A stretch of DNA of 64,000 nt from Streptomyces sp. NBC_01224 (GTDB lineage: Bacteria > Actinomycetota > Actinomycetes > Streptomycetales > Streptomycetaceae): the NCBI RefSeq assembly GCF_036002945.1, contig NZ_CP108529.1, positions 5,017,001 to 5,081,000 of the forward strand, in the 5' to 3' direction. Numbering within the stretch: position 1 is the stretch's first letter; each line of letters starts with the position of its first letter. Positions 33,560 through 42,246 of this stretch are shown here, piece by piece. The translations under genes and the position numbers were made by a program. The notes beneath the pieces are model-generated. The model saw nothing but the letters and a program-made list of their open reading frames with translations. It made no database searches and was not told the origin of the DNA.

Positions 33560-34372
33560 TCAGCACGATGCGACCCCCGCACGGCCCGTGACGCCTGCTA
33601 CGGCGGCCGTCGTGCGGCGTGCCGCGGTACGTCCCGCCGCCATCCAGGCCGCGATCCGCTCGGCCGGCAGTCCGGTCAGATCGTCCGCCACCCGCCCGTC
33701 GACCAGGAAGACCACCCGGTCCGCATAGGCCGCGGCCATCGGGTCATGGGTGACCATCACGACCGTCTGCCCCTCCCGGTCCACCAGCTCCCGCAGCATC
33801 ACCATCACCTCCTGGCTCGTCGCGGTGTCCAGTGCACCGGTCGGCTCGTCGCCGAAGAGCACCGCGGGCCGGGTGATCAGGGCCCGTGCCAGCGCCACCC
33901 GCTGCTGCTGTCCGCCGGACATTTCGGCCGGCCGGTGCCCCGCCCGGTCGGCGAGACCGACCCGGGCCAGGGATTCACCCACCTCGGTACGGGACGGGCG
34001 GCGGCCCGCGAGCCGCAGCGGCAGCGCGACATTCTGTGCGGCGGTCAGCGAAGGGACCAGGTTGAACGCCTGGAAGACGAAGCCGATCCGGTCCCGGCGC
34101 AGCAGTGTCAGCCGGCGCTCGCTCAGCCCGGTCAGCTCCACCCCGCCCACCTCGACGGTGCCGGACGTCGGCCGGTCCAGCCCGGCCGCGCAGTGCAGCA
34201 GCGTGGACTTGCCGGAGCCGGACGGGCCCATGACAGCGGTGAAGGTGCCGGGGCGGACGGTGAGGTCGATGCCGTCGAGGGCGTCGACCTCACCATAGGT
34301 ACGGCGTACGGAGCGGAGCCGTACGGCATCGGTGGCACTCGCGGATGCGGCGGACGCATGCGGGGAAGTCAT
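33560..34372 (-). CDS. ABC transporter ATP-binding protein (MacB/LolD type)
   Basis: 270 residues. Walker A is GPSGSGKST, the Q-loop is VFQAFNLVPSLTA, the signature MSGGQQQRVALARAL, Walker B VLFGDEPTGALD and the H-loop VTHDP. Phe-Gly before DEPTGALD is typical of LolD/MacB proteins that pair with FtsX permeases. A C-terminal Ala/Arg extension of ~25 residues is unusual. ATG 34372 follows GAGGAC. It is first in the two-gene operon and divergent from the DUF2786 gene, with about 107 bp between starts. Confidence 0.9.
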   Translation of the reverse strand: MTSPHASAASASATDAVRLRSVRRTYGEVDALDGIDLTVRPGTFTAVMGPSGSGKSTLLHCAAGLDRPTSGTVEVGGVELTGLSERRLTLLRRDRIGFVFQAFNLVPSLTAAQNVALPLRLAGRRPSRTEVGESLARVGLADRAGHRPAEMSGGQQQRVALARALITRPAVLFGDEPTGALDTATSQEVMVMLRELVDREGQTVVMVTHDPMAAAYADRVVFLVDGRVADDLTGLPAERIAAWMAAGRTAARRTTAAVAGVTGRAGVASC

Positions 34373-34467
34373 GTCCTCGATCGAACCGTTTCCGCGCTCC
34401 GCGATCACGACCACCAGAGCCCGTCCTCGGGGTGGGGCCAGGCATACCCGGCCGCACCGCCCCTGCC

Positions 34468-34473
34468 TACCCT
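34468..34473 (+). promoter_or_regulatory. -10 hexamer of a leaderless transcript (DUF2786 gene)
   Basis: TACCCT ends 6 nt before ATG 34480. No ribosome site is present. Confidence 0.5.
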
Positions 34474-34479
34474 GGCCTC

Positions 34480-35670
34480 ATGGAACCGGTGATCGACCAG
34501 GCATTCGCGGCAGCCCTCTACTCCGAGGGCGACGCCGGTCTCGACACCGGAGCCTCCCTCCTGGCCGCCGCTCCGACGGCCGACACGGAACTGTTCCGGC
34601 GCGGCGAGGAGTTCGTCCGCCGTGCCTGGGAGCGCGGCTGGCAGCCCGCCGATGTCGTACGCGTCGTCCGCCGCGAACTCGACGAGACCGCGGTCGGCCT
34701 TGCCGCCGGGCTGATCGCATCGGAGACCGGACGGTACGAGCAGCTGCCGCCCCGCTGGCGGTCCCAGCTCGACGGGCTCCCCGCCGCGCCGCCCCGGAAC
34801 CGGCCCGACCGTTTCTCCTACGCCTCCGCGCTCCTCGGCCTGTACCGGCTGCTGCTCGGGCTCCCCGCCATCGAACCGGTCGGTCCGCCGCCCGGCACTT
34901 CCCCGCACGGGCTCCACCTGCCGCCCGCGCACGACGAACCCCGGATGCTGACCCGGATCCGTGCCCTGCTCGCCAAGGCGGAGGCGACCGGCTTCCCCGA
35001 GGAGGCGGAGGCCCTCACCACCAAGGCGCAGGAGCTGATGGCCCGGCACTCCATCGACGAGGCCCTGCTCGCTGCCCGTACCCACAGCAAGGAGGCGCCG
35101 GGAGCGTGCCGGATCGGGGTCGATGCCCCGTACGAGACGGCGAAGGCGATCCTGCTCGACGCGGTCGCCTCCGCGAACCGTTGCCGTGCGGTGTGGAACA
35201 GCGACCTCGGCTTCTCCACGGTGGTCGGCTTCGAGCCGGACCTGGAGGCCGTGGAGCTGCTGTACACCTCCCTGCTGGTCCAGGGCACGGTGGCGATGAC
35301 GAAGGCGGAGGCGGGCCAGCGGGCCGGCGGACGCAAGCGGACCAAGACGTTCCGGCAGTCCTTCCTGATGGCGTACGCCCAGCGCCTGGGCAGCCGGCTC
35401 GCCGCCGACACCGCCCGTGTCACAGCGGCCGCCGAAGCCGAGACCGAATCCGAAGCCGCAGGGGTGGTGGCACCCCATCTGCTCCCGGTCCTCGCCGCCC
35501 GCGACATGGCCGTCACGGACACCGCCGAGCGGATGTTCCCCGAGACCACGACCACGCGTGTCCGGGGCGCCACGGACCTCGACGGATGGACCCATGGAAC
35601 GGCTGCCGCGGACCGGGCGAGGATGAGCGGGACCGGGCCGGAGATCCACGGCAGGCGCGGGAACCGGTAG
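34480..35670 (+). CDS. DUF2786 domain protein
   Basis: 396 residues. The DUF2786 helical motif MLTRIRALLAKAEATGFPEE continues with AEALTTKAQELMARHSID (about 157-192). A second conserved part is ILLDAVASANRCRAVW, then KTFRQSFLMAYAQRLGSRLA. The N-terminal ~140 residues (EFVRRAWERGWQPADVVRVV) are specific to actinobacterial members. Phage and bacterial proteins share the domain, but its function is unknown. ATG 34480 was selected because the upstream in-frame region covers the divergent ABC gene's promoter and the -10 hexamer is at leaderless spacing. Confidence 0.8.
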   Translation: MEPVIDQAFAAALYSEGDAGLDTGASLLAAAPTADTELFRRGEEFVRRAWERGWQPADVVRVVRRELDETAVGLAAGLIASETGRYEQLPPRWRSQLDGLPAAPPRNRPDRFSYASALLGLYRLLLGLPAIEPVGPPPGTSPHGLHLPPAHDEPRMLTRIRALLAKAEATGFPEEAEALTTKAQELMARHSIDEALLAARTHSKEAPGACRIGVDAPYETAKAILLDAVASANRCRAVWNSDLGFSTVVGFEPDLEAVELLYTSLLVQGTVAMTKAEAGQRAGGRKRTKTFRQSFLMAYAQRLGSRLAADTARVTAAAEAETESEAAGVVAPHLLPVLAARDMAVTDTAERMFPETTTTRVRGATDLDGWTHGTAAADRARMSGTGPEIHGRRGNR

Positions 35671-35724
35671 AAACCTCAGATGTCTCCTGAATTACGGCAA
35701 CTCGGGCTTATCGGTGATTCCGGC

Positions 35725-35730
35725 TAGGCT
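35725..35730 (+). promoter_or_regulatory. -10 hexamer of a leaderless transcript (FUSC gene)
   Basis: TAGGCT ends 6 nt before ATG 35737. No ribosome site is present. Confidence 0.6.
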
Positions 35731-35736
35731 CTGGGC

Positions 35737-37890
35737 ATGAGCTGGCTGCGGGCGCTGAAGGAGACCGCCCGCTCGGGGCTGACGATCGAGCGGCGGCGTC
35801 TCGAACCGCTCATCGCGATCCGCGGTGCGGCCGGTCTCGCCCTCGTCATCGGGGTCGGCCTCGCGCTCTTCGGGCCGGTGGTCGCCGCGAGCTCCGCGTT
35901 CGGTGCGTTCCAGGCGGCCATCGCCACGTTCCAGCGCAGCTGGCGCCCCCGGCCCGTCCTCGCCCTGGTCTCCGGGGCGAGCCTCGCCGTATCGACATTC
36001 CTCGGCTATCTCGCCGGCCCCCGAGTGCCGCTGTTCGTGGCCCTGCTGGTGCTCTGGACGTTCCTCGCGGGCCTGGCCTGGGCGGCGGGACCGACGGGCG
36101 GCCTCATCGCGTCGTCCAACGTGGCGATCATGCTGGTGACGGTCACCCTGCCCACCTCCGTCGCGAACTCGGCCGTGCATGTCGTGATGATCCTTTTCGG
36201 CGGTGTGGTGCAGGCGGCGCTGATCGTCCTGTTCCCGGTACGGAGATGGGGCGCCCAGCGCGATGCCCTTGCCGACGCCCTGGCCGCCGAGGCCGACTAC
36301 GCCCGCCGGCTGCGCCACGACCCGCTCGCCGTCTTCGATCCGGTGCCGCTGATGACGGCCCGCAGCGCGGCCGCGGTCACCCCGCGGCAGGCCCGCCGCC
36401 GGCCGCCCGAGCTGCGTGGCTCCCGCGGTGTTGCCGAACGGATCAGACCGGTGCTCGCCTCGCTCGCGGACCCGGCGATGGGCGTCCCGTCCGAGGGTCC
36501 GGAACGGGACCGGGTCCGCGAACTCCTCGCCGCCGCCGGATCCGTGCTCGACTCGGCGGCCCGGGCGATCCGGGGCGGCGACCCGGTGAAGCTCTCCCCT
36601 TCCGCCGTCGCCGCGCTGAAGACCCCGGACACCGGCACTCTCCTCACCGGCCCGTCCCGCCGCGCCGCCGCCCGGCTCGGCGCGCTGCTCTCCGATGTCA
36701 TCGAGACGGCCGAGGGCGAGGGGACGAAGGAGCAACAGGCCGAGGCCGAGGAGGCCGCCGAGACCATCAGGGCCACCGGGGACGGGATCCCCGGCGCTCC
36801 GCACCGCCGCCGCCCCACCCTCCTGCGGCTGGTCCCCGTCGTCGGGAGGGCGGTGCGCGCCGAACTGCGCCCCGGTTCACCGATCCTGCGGCACGCCGTG
36901 AGGGTCTCCGTCGTCGTCGCCGTCGGCTATCTCATCGGTGCCGCGCTGCCGTTCGGCCACGGCTACTGGGCGCCCATGGCGGCCGTCATGGTGATGCGGC
37001 CGGAGTTCTCCCAGACGTACGGGCGTTCCGTGGCCCGCTTCGGCGGCACGATCGTCGGCGTCTCGCTCGCCACCGCGATCGGCCGGATCACCGACCCCGG
37101 TGTGACCTGGTCCGCGATGCTCGCCGTGTTCTGCGCCCTGCTGATGTATCTGCTGATGCGCACCGGGTACGTGGTCGGCCAGGCGTGTGTCTCCGCGTAC
37201 GTCGTCTTCCTGCTCGGCATGGCGGGCGACAACTGGTCGCAGACCGTACACGAACGGGTCGTCCTCACCCTCATCGGCGGCCTCCTCGCGATGATCTCGT
37301 ACGCCGCCTACCCGGCGTGGGAGACCCCGAGGCTTCGCGGCAGGCTCGGCGACTGGCTGGAGGCGGACGGGCGGTACGCGGCCGCGGTCGTCGACCAGTA
37401 CGCCGAACCGGCCGAGCACGGCCAGGACGACGTCCGTTCCGCCCTGCTCGACACCCGCGAGGCCCGCGTCGCCTGGCAGGAGGCGCTTGCCACCGCCCAG
37501 CACGAACCGGTGCGCAACCGCGGCCTCTCCCGCGCCGCCGCCGACGACACCCAGCACGCCCTCGCCCAGCTCGGCCGGGTCGCGATGCTGCTGGAGGCCC
37601 ACCTCCCGTGCGGCAGCGCCACCCCCGTACCGGCCGCCGCGCGCCTGGCGCAAGCGCTGCGCCGGGCCACCGAACAGGGGGCGAAGGAGGTGCGGGAGCG
37701 GCGCGTACCGGACTGGGTGGAGGTACGCGAGGCGCTGGCGCAGTGGGACGCGCAGCAGCGGACGGGCGAAGGGGAAGCGGACCCGTTCGTACGGAACGGG
37801 GCCGGCCTCCTCCTCGAAGCCCTGGAGGAGTTCTCCCGGGGACTGGACGGGACGTCGAAGCAGAACCCTCCCTCGGATCAAGCCGATTGA
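35737..37890 (+). CDS. FUSC family membrane protein
   Basis: 717 residues. A first membrane block (about 28-170) has five or six helices, then comes a long cytoplasmic region with RRAAARLGALLSDVIE and an acidic stretch (TKEQQAEAEEAAET). The second membrane block (about 390-530) contains GYWAPMAAVMVMRPEFSQTY and RFGGTIVGVSLATAIGR, the FUSC core. FUSC proteins relate to fusaric-acid resistance and aromatic-acid efflux (AaeB) and to YccS. The substrate is unknown. It is a monocistronic gene convergent with the lipoprotein gene, with 20 bp between the stops. Confidence 0.85.
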   Translation: MSWLRALKETARSGLTIERRRLEPLIAIRGAAGLALVIGVGLALFGPVVAASSAFGAFQAAIATFQRSWRPRPVLALVSGASLAVSTFLGYLAGPRVPLFVALLVLWTFLAGLAWAAGPTGGLIASSNVAIMLVTVTLPTSVANSAVHVVMILFGGVVQAALIVLFPVRRWGAQRDALADALAAEADYARRLRHDPLAVFDPVPLMTARSAAAVTPRQARRRPPELRGSRGVAERIRPVLASLADPAMGVPSEGPERDRVRELLAAAGSVLDSAARAIRGGDPVKLSPSAVAALKTPDTGTLLTGPSRRAAARLGALLSDVIETAEGEGTKEQQAEAEEAAETIRATGDGIPGAPHRRRPTLLRLVPVVGRAVRAELRPGSPILRHAVRVSVVVAVGYLIGAALPFGHGYWAPMAAVMVMRPEFSQTYGRSVARFGGTIVGVSLATAIGRITDPGVTWSAMLAVFCALLMYLLMRTGYVVGQACVSAYVVFLLGMAGDNWSQTVHERVVLTLIGGLLAMISYAAYPAWETPRLRGRLGDWLEADGRYAAAVVDQYAEPAEHGQDDVRSALLDTREARVAWQEALATAQHEPVRNRGLSRAAADDTQHALAQLGRVAMLLEAHLPCGSATPVPAAARLAQALRRATEQGAKEVRERRVPDWVEVREALAQWDAQQRTGEGEADPFVRNGAGLLLEALEEFSRGLDGTSKQNPPSDQAD

Positions 37891-37910
37891 GGCGATGGAG
37901 CAGCCGGCCT

Positions 37911-38378
37911 TCAGGGTGTCGGCAGGTCCGGCAGACCCGACGGGATTGCACCCGGTTCGGTCTTGGCCAGGGTGTCTTCTGTCCCGCCGTCCCAGGACAC
38001 GACGACGGTCTTGCCATCGTTGGACTCGATGGACCCCATGGTGCGGCCGGTGTCGCCGTCGGCGCACTTCAACGCCAGCATCACCTTCCCCATGTCCTTC
38101 ACGGTGCCCGTACAGGCACGCTGCTCGGTGACGAGCACGGCCTTCCCGGACGCGACGGACAGAACCACGGCCTTGCCGTCGGTCTTTCCGGCCCAGCCGC
38201 CCTCCAGCGCCGCGGTGCCGCTGTCGCTGTCGCTTTCGCCGGGAGCCCGACTGGACTTCGCGGCGTCGGAGCCGGCGTCCGGGTCGCTCTTCTTGCCGTC
38301 GCTGCTGCAGCCGGTCAGTGCTGCGGCGGTGACGAGTCCGGCGATGATTACGGCACCGGTACGTACGACTTTGGGCAT
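37911..38378 (-). CDS. Secreted lipoprotein of unknown function
   Basis: 155 residues. The lipoprotein signal MPKVVRTGAVIIAGLVTAAA ends in lipobox LTGC. A Ser/Asp-rich linker follows, then a compact ~90-residue domain with two Cys (ACTGTV, LKCADGD) that may form a disulfide. ATG 38378 follows a GGGGGAATTCCAC leader. Upstream in-frame sequence is not coding in character. It is divergent from the DUF397 gene, and their starts are 252 bp apart. Confidence 0.75.
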   Translation of the reverse strand: MPKVVRTGAVIIAGLVTAAALTGCSSDGKKSDPDAGSDAAKSSRAPGESDSDSGTAALEGGWAGKTDGKAVVLSVASGKAVLVTEQRACTGTVKDMGKVMLALKCADGDTGRTMGSIESNDGKTVVVSWDGGTEDTLAKTEPGAIPSGLPDLPTP

Positions 38379-38525
38379 GTGGAATTCCCCCTTGTCGGCA
38401 AAAGACCGCGCCAAGCTACCAGCGCGCGCCACCGGGATGGGCCGCCCAACTCGGGGTAGGCGGAGCCGAACAGGCATCCCGTACGTCTATCTCTGCGTCT
38501 ATAGCTGTAATCGCGGGAACACCCC

Positions 38526-38562
38526 GCGTGCACGTGCATCCGCTCATGCATCTGCTCATGCA
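38526..38562 (+). promoter_or_regulatory. Tandem 12-bp repeat element in front of the DUF397 gene
   Basis: Begins GCG + palindrome TGCACGTGCA, then TGCATCCGCTCA and TGCATCTGCTCA in direct tandem, then TGCA. A -10-like TATGAT lies at 38581-38586, so the repeats cover the expected -35 area. A 30-of-34 matching copy lies upstream of the ATPase gene on the other strand (39551-39590). Confidence 0.7.
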
Positions 38563-38630
38563 GAGAAAATTGAACAGAGCTATGATCCGAGACAGTTGAC
38601 ACTTGCACCTTGCAACTCGGGGAGCGTCCT

Positions 38631-38873
38631 GTGCACCACGTGTACAACGGCATGGCGGCCACAGAGCTTCGCGGAGTCGTCTGGCAGAAGAGCAGACACA
38701 GCAACTCCCAGGGATCCTGCGTGGAGTTCGCGAAACTGCCCGACGGGGATGTGGCGATGCGGAATTCGCGCCACCCCGACGGGCCGGCCCTGGTCTATAC
38801 GCCGGCCGAGATAGAGGCGCTGCTGCTCGGGGTGAAGGACGGGGAGTTCGACCACCTCATAGCGGGCGGCTGA
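38631..38873 (+). CDS. DUF397 domain protein (WhiJ-cluster small protein)
   Basis: 80 residues covering one DUF397 domain. LRGVVWQKSRHSNSQGSCVE is the conserved W-KS--S---G-CVE motif, then FAKLPDGDVAMRNSRHPDGP and a C-terminal FDHLIAGG. GTG 38631 is placed by CTCGGGGAG 6 nt upstream. DUF397 proteins are paired with XRE/DUF5753 regulators in Streptomyces; whiJ and its DUF397 partner affect sporulation. Here the regulator gene is 0.9 kb to the right, beyond an ATP-binding protein gene. Its promoter carries the shared tandem element. Confidence 0.9.
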   Translation: MHHVYNGMAATELRGVVWQKSRHSNSQGSCVEFAKLPDGDVAMRNSRHPDGPALVYTPAEIEALLLGVKDGEFDHLIAGG

Positions 38874-38912
38874 CCGCGTCCCGCGGGGCGGTGTCCCACC
38901 ACCCGCCGGCAG

Positions 38913-38933
38913 CCCGCGCGGCCGCCGCGCGGG
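38913..38933. terminator. Bidirectional hairpin between convergent DUF397 and ATPase genes
   Basis: CCCGCGCG-GCCGC-CGCGCGGG, an 8-bp stem extendable to 10, lies exactly between the two stops. Confidence 0.6.
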
Positions 38934-39455
38934 TCACACGTCGTCGGACAGCCGGAACAGTGCCCAGACCACCTTGCCGCGCTGTATCGCCGCGGCGTTC
39001 GGGCTGTCCGCCCCCAGAGCGGGAGAGGGGTGCCAGCCCCAGGAGTCGCTGAAGGACTCCACGAGGAAGAGGCCGCGGCCCGACTCCGCCGAGTCGGGAG
39101 CCTCGGAGGCTATGGGGCTCTCCTGACTGGGGTCGCGCACGGCGCACACCAGGCGCGAGCTCCAGCGCATCAAGTGCAGCCGTACGGGGGGTTCCTGAGG
39201 CTCCGGCGCGGTGTCCGCAGGCAGGGCGTGCCGCAGAGCGTTGGTCACGAGTTCGGAGACGACCAGTGCGACGTCGTCGAAGCGCTCGTCCAGTCCCCAG
39301 CCGTTCAGCGTCGTCCTGGTGAACTGCCGGGCCCCGCCTACGGCTTCGTAGCGGGCGGGCAGGGTGCAGGTGGCCGATCCGGAGACGGCTGAGGGATCGA
39401 TGGGTGGAAGCCCCTGCCGTAACGGCTCGAGCATCGTCGATCCATTCGTCCCCAT
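38934..39455 (-). CDS. RsbW-like ATP-binding regulator (HATPase_c_2) with a TTA codon
   Basis: 173 residues. GARQFTRTTLNGWGLDERFD leads to the N-box SELVTNALRHA (Glu68, Asn72). The G1 aspartate is in VCAVRDPSQ and the G2 glycines in ESGRGLFLVESF. The ATP site looks intact, unlike the BldG partner at 4754. This group (AbaA-like/SpoIIAB-like) often accompanies XRE and DUF397 genes. Codon 12 (39420-39422) is TTA, the rare leucine codon read by bldA tRNA, so translation should depend on bldA. ATG 39455 has GGGAG 8 nt upstream. Starts further upstream would give a Cys-rich extension read from promoter repeats. Confidence 0.87.
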   Translation of the reverse strand: MGTNGSTMLEPLRQGLPPIDPSAVSGSATCTLPARYEAVGGARQFTRTTLNGWGLDERFDDVALVVSELVTNALRHALPADTAPEPQEPPVRLHLMRWSSRLVCAVRDPSQESPIASEAPDSAESGRGLFLVESFSDSWGWHPSPALGADSPNAAAIQRGKVVWALFRLSDDV

Positions 39456-39550
39456 GCGAGGCACTCCCGGGATTCGCGGCTGTATCGGTACTGCGGGGTA
39501 CAGCGGCACAACACGAACGAGCACGCAGGTGCGCGAGGACCATGGTTCCG

Positions 39551-39590
39551 AATGCGCAGGGCAGATGCAAGGGCAGATGCACGTGCACGC
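39551..39590 (-). promoter_or_regulatory. Tandem 12-bp repeat element in front of the ATPase gene
   Basis: Read on the minus strand: GCG + TGCACGTGCA, then TGCATCTGCCCT twice in exact tandem. It lies 96-135 bp upstream of the ATPase start and also in the divergent promoter region of the XRE gene. It matches the DUF397 upstream element (38526-38562). Confidence 0.7.
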
Positions 39591-39778
39591 GCCTGACCTG
39601 TCCGAGCCCATGCCGGTTCTTGGTCATTTCTTCCTGCGTGTATTTTCGTAGCTTTCTGGGAGTCTTCTCATTTCCGTAATCGAACGAGTACGGGCTGAAG
39701 CGTTTTGATGGCAGAATCCGGCACTTGGGGTTCAGGGGGAGCCCCGGTGTCCAGGAAGCGATGGGGAGGACCGGACCA

Positions 39779-40642
39779 GTGGCGGCAGGCGAGTCGAGTG
39801 GATCTGTGGTGCGGCGCATCCTGCTGGGCTCGCAGCTCAGGCGGCTGCGCGACTCGCGTGGGATCACCCGCGAGGCGGCCGGCTACTCCATCCGGGCTTC
39901 CGAATCGAAGATCAGCCGCATGGAGTTGGGACGGGTGAGCTTCAAGGCCAGGGATGTCGAGGACCTGCTCACGCTCTACGGCGTCACGGACGAGGCGGAG
40001 CGCGATGCCCTGCTCGGCCTGGCCCGCGAGGCCAATGTGGCGGGCTGGTGGCACAGTTACGGAGATGTACTGCCCGGGTGGTTCCAGACGTACATCGGTC
40101 TGGAGGGGGCGGCATCGCTCATCCGGGTGTACGAAGTCCAGTTCGTCCACGGCCTGTTGCAGACCGAGTCCTACGCGCACGCGGTCGTCACACGGGGCAT
40201 GGGTGGCGCCCCGGCCGTCGAGATCGACCGCCGGGTCGCGTTGCGGCTGGAGCGTCAGAAGGCCCTCGTCTCCGAACGCGCACCCCGTTTCCACGCCGTG
40301 CTGGACGAGGCGGCGCTGCGCCGGCCGTACGGCGACCGTGAAGTGATGCGCGGACAATTGCGGCATCTGATCGAAATGTCGGAACAGCCCAACATCACTC
40401 TTCAAGTGATGCCCTTCAGTTTTGGCGGGCATGCGGGGGAGGGCGGTTCTTTTACGATGCTCCGATTCCCGGAATCCGACCTGTCGGACATTGTCTATTT
40501 GGAGCAGCTGACAAGTGCGCTCTATCTGGACAAGGCCGAAGAAGTCGCTCAGTACGAAAAGGCCATGGTGCGGCTGCACGAGGACAGCCCCGGCCCCGAG
40601 GAGAGCCGCGATCTGCTCCGTGGTCTACTCCAACTCATCTGA
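39779..40642 (+). CDS. XRE family regulator with DUF5753 (WhiJ-like)
   Basis: About 287 residues. The HTH domain is LGSQLRRLRDSRGITREAAG, then YSIRASESKISRMELGRVSF. The remaining ~200 residues are DUF5753 (WHSYGDVLPGWFQTYIGLE, FVHGLLQTESYA, QPNITLQVMPFSFGGHAG). GTG 39779 (VAAGESSGS) has GGGGAGGA at 8 nt; ATG 39761 is the alternative. Relatives include WhiJ, which works with a DUF397 protein to control development. The divergent ATPase gene and nearby DUF397 gene complete the trio, and both carry the same repeat element that I propose as its binding site. Confidence 0.87.
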   Translation: MAAGESSGSVVRRILLGSQLRRLRDSRGITREAAGYSIRASESKISRMELGRVSFKARDVEDLLTLYGVTDEAERDALLGLAREANVAGWWHSYGDVLPGWFQTYIGLEGAASLIRVYEVQFVHGLLQTESYAHAVVTRGMGGAPAVEIDRRVALRLERQKALVSERAPRFHAVLDEAALRRPYGDREVMRGQLRHLIEMSEQPNITLQVMPFSFGGHAGEGGSFTMLRFPESDLSDIVYLEQLTSALYLDKAEEVAQYEKAMVRLHEDSPGPEESRDLLRGLLQLI

Positions 40643-40696
40643 TTCATCAGTACGATGGCGGTTCGACGGGAGTCTGCACCTGAGTTAAGGGATCGC

Positions 40697-42154
40697 ATGT
40701 CCTTCTTCTACGAGCTGGCCGACCAGTACATCGACGGTGAGTGGCGGACCGGCACCGGCTCGTGGGACATCATCGATTTCAATCCCTACAACGGGGAGAA
40801 ACTCGCCGCGATCACCATCGCGACCGCGCAGGAGGTCGACCTGGCCTACCGCGCCGCCGAGCGCGCCCAGCGGTCCTGGTCCACCACCGGCCCGTACGAG
40901 CGCCGCAGCGTCCTGGAACGCGCCCTGCGCATCACCGAGGAACTGCACGACGACATCGTCGAGGCGATCGTCGACGAGCTGGGCGGCACCCGGCTCAAGG
41001 CGGAGTACGAGGTGCGCGTCGCCAAGGAGTTCCTGCGCGACGCGATCCAGCAGGCGTTGCGCCCCCGGGGCCGCATCCTGCCCTCCCCGGTGGACGGCAA
41101 GGAGAACCGTCTCTTCCGTCAGCCCGTCGGCGTCATAGGGGTGATCAGCCCCTTCAACTTCCCCTTCCTGGTGACGATGAAGTCCGTCGCACCGGCCCTC
41201 GCGCTCGGCAACGCGGTCGTCATCAAGCCCAACCAGAATGCCCCGGTCGTCGGCGGCGGGCTGATCGCCAAGATCTTCGAGGACGCCGGGCTGCCCGCCG
41301 GACTGCTCAACATCGTGATCACCGATGTCGCCGAGATAGGGGACGCGTTCATCGAGCACCCCGTGCCCAAGGTGATCTCCTTCGCCGGCACGGACCGGGT
41401 CGGCCGCCACGTCGGCGCGATCGCGGCCGGACACTTCAAGCGGACGATCCTCGAACTCAGCGGCAACAGCGCCCTGGTGGTGCTGGAAGACGCCGACATC
41501 GACTACGCGGTCGACGCGGCCGTCTTCAGCCGCTTCGTGTACCAGGGGCAGGTCTGCATGGCCGCCAACCGCATCCTGGTGGACCGCCGAGTCGAGCGGG
41601 AGTTCACCGAGAAGTTCACCGCCAGGGTGGCCGCGCTGCGGACCGGCGACCCGCGCGACCCGGAGACCCAGATCGGCCCGGTCATCAACACCTTCCAGGC
41701 CGACGCCCTGACCGCCCTGGTCGACCAGGCACTTGCCGAGGGGGCCACCGCGCTCGTACGGGGCCGGACCCGCGGCAACCTCGTCGAACCGACCGTGCTC
41801 ACCGGGCTCCCCGAGGATTCCCCCCTGCTGTCCCAGGAGATATTCGGCCCGGTGGCGCTGCTGGTGACGTTCGACGGCGAGGACGATGCCGTACGGATCA
41901 CCAACGGCACCCCGTACGGACTCAGCGGCGCTGTGCACACCCGCAGCACCGAACGAGGGGTGCGGTTCGCGCAGCGCGTCGTCAGCGGGATGTTCCACGT
42001 CAACGACTCCACCGTGCAGGACGATCCGCTGGTGGCCTTCGGGGGCGAGAAGTCCTCCGGGATCGGCCGGCTGAACGGCGAGGCGACCGTGGACGCCTTC
42101 ACCACCCAGAAGTGGATGTCCATTCAGCACGGCCGGACCGCATTTCCCTTCTGA
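40697..42154 (+). CDS. NAD(P)-dependent aldehyde dehydrogenase
   Basis: 485 residues, full-length ALDH. The residues seen are Asn154 in SPFNFP, Lys177 in VVIKPNQ, general base Glu253 in ILELSGNSALVV, the nucleophile Cys287 in YQGQVCMAANR, and SQEIFGPV. The GQVCM and FNFP motifs resemble benzaldehyde/vanillin-type dehydrogenases more than betaine or methylmalonate enzymes. The substrate is probably an aromatic or medium aliphatic aldehyde. ATG 40697 follows TAAGGGATCGC, 54 bp after the XRE gene, so partial cotranscription with the regulator is possible. Confidence 0.9.
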   Translation: MSFFYELADQYIDGEWRTGTGSWDIIDFNPYNGEKLAAITIATAQEVDLAYRAAERAQRSWSTTGPYERRSVLERALRITEELHDDIVEAIVDELGGTRLKAEYEVRVAKEFLRDAIQQALRPRGRILPSPVDGKENRLFRQPVGVIGVISPFNFPFLVTMKSVAPALALGNAVVIKPNQNAPVVGGGLIAKIFEDAGLPAGLLNIVITDVAEIGDAFIEHPVPKVISFAGTDRVGRHVGAIAAGHFKRTILELSGNSALVVLEDADIDYAVDAAVFSRFVYQGQVCMAANRILVDRRVEREFTEKFTARVAALRTGDPRDPETQIGPVINTFQADALTALVDQALAEGATALVRGRTRGNLVEPTVLTGLPEDSPLLSQEIFGPVALLVTFDGEDDAVRITNGTPYGLSGAVHTRSTERGVRFAQRVVSGMFHVNDSTVQDDPLVAFGGEKSSGIGRLNGEATVDAFTTQKWMSIQHGRTAFPF

Positions 42155-42246
42155 CACCGATGGGTTGAGGACAGGAGCTGACCGCAAGGGTCCGTAGCTT
42201 GGTCGGTGTCAGGAAGAAACCGGCACGGTTCCCCAAGGCGGACATC

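Noticed and set aside
38596..38601. TTGACA as -35 of the DUF397 gene
   Set aside because: A -10 at the right distance would fall on the ribosome site (38618-38624). TATGAT at 38581 is a better -10.
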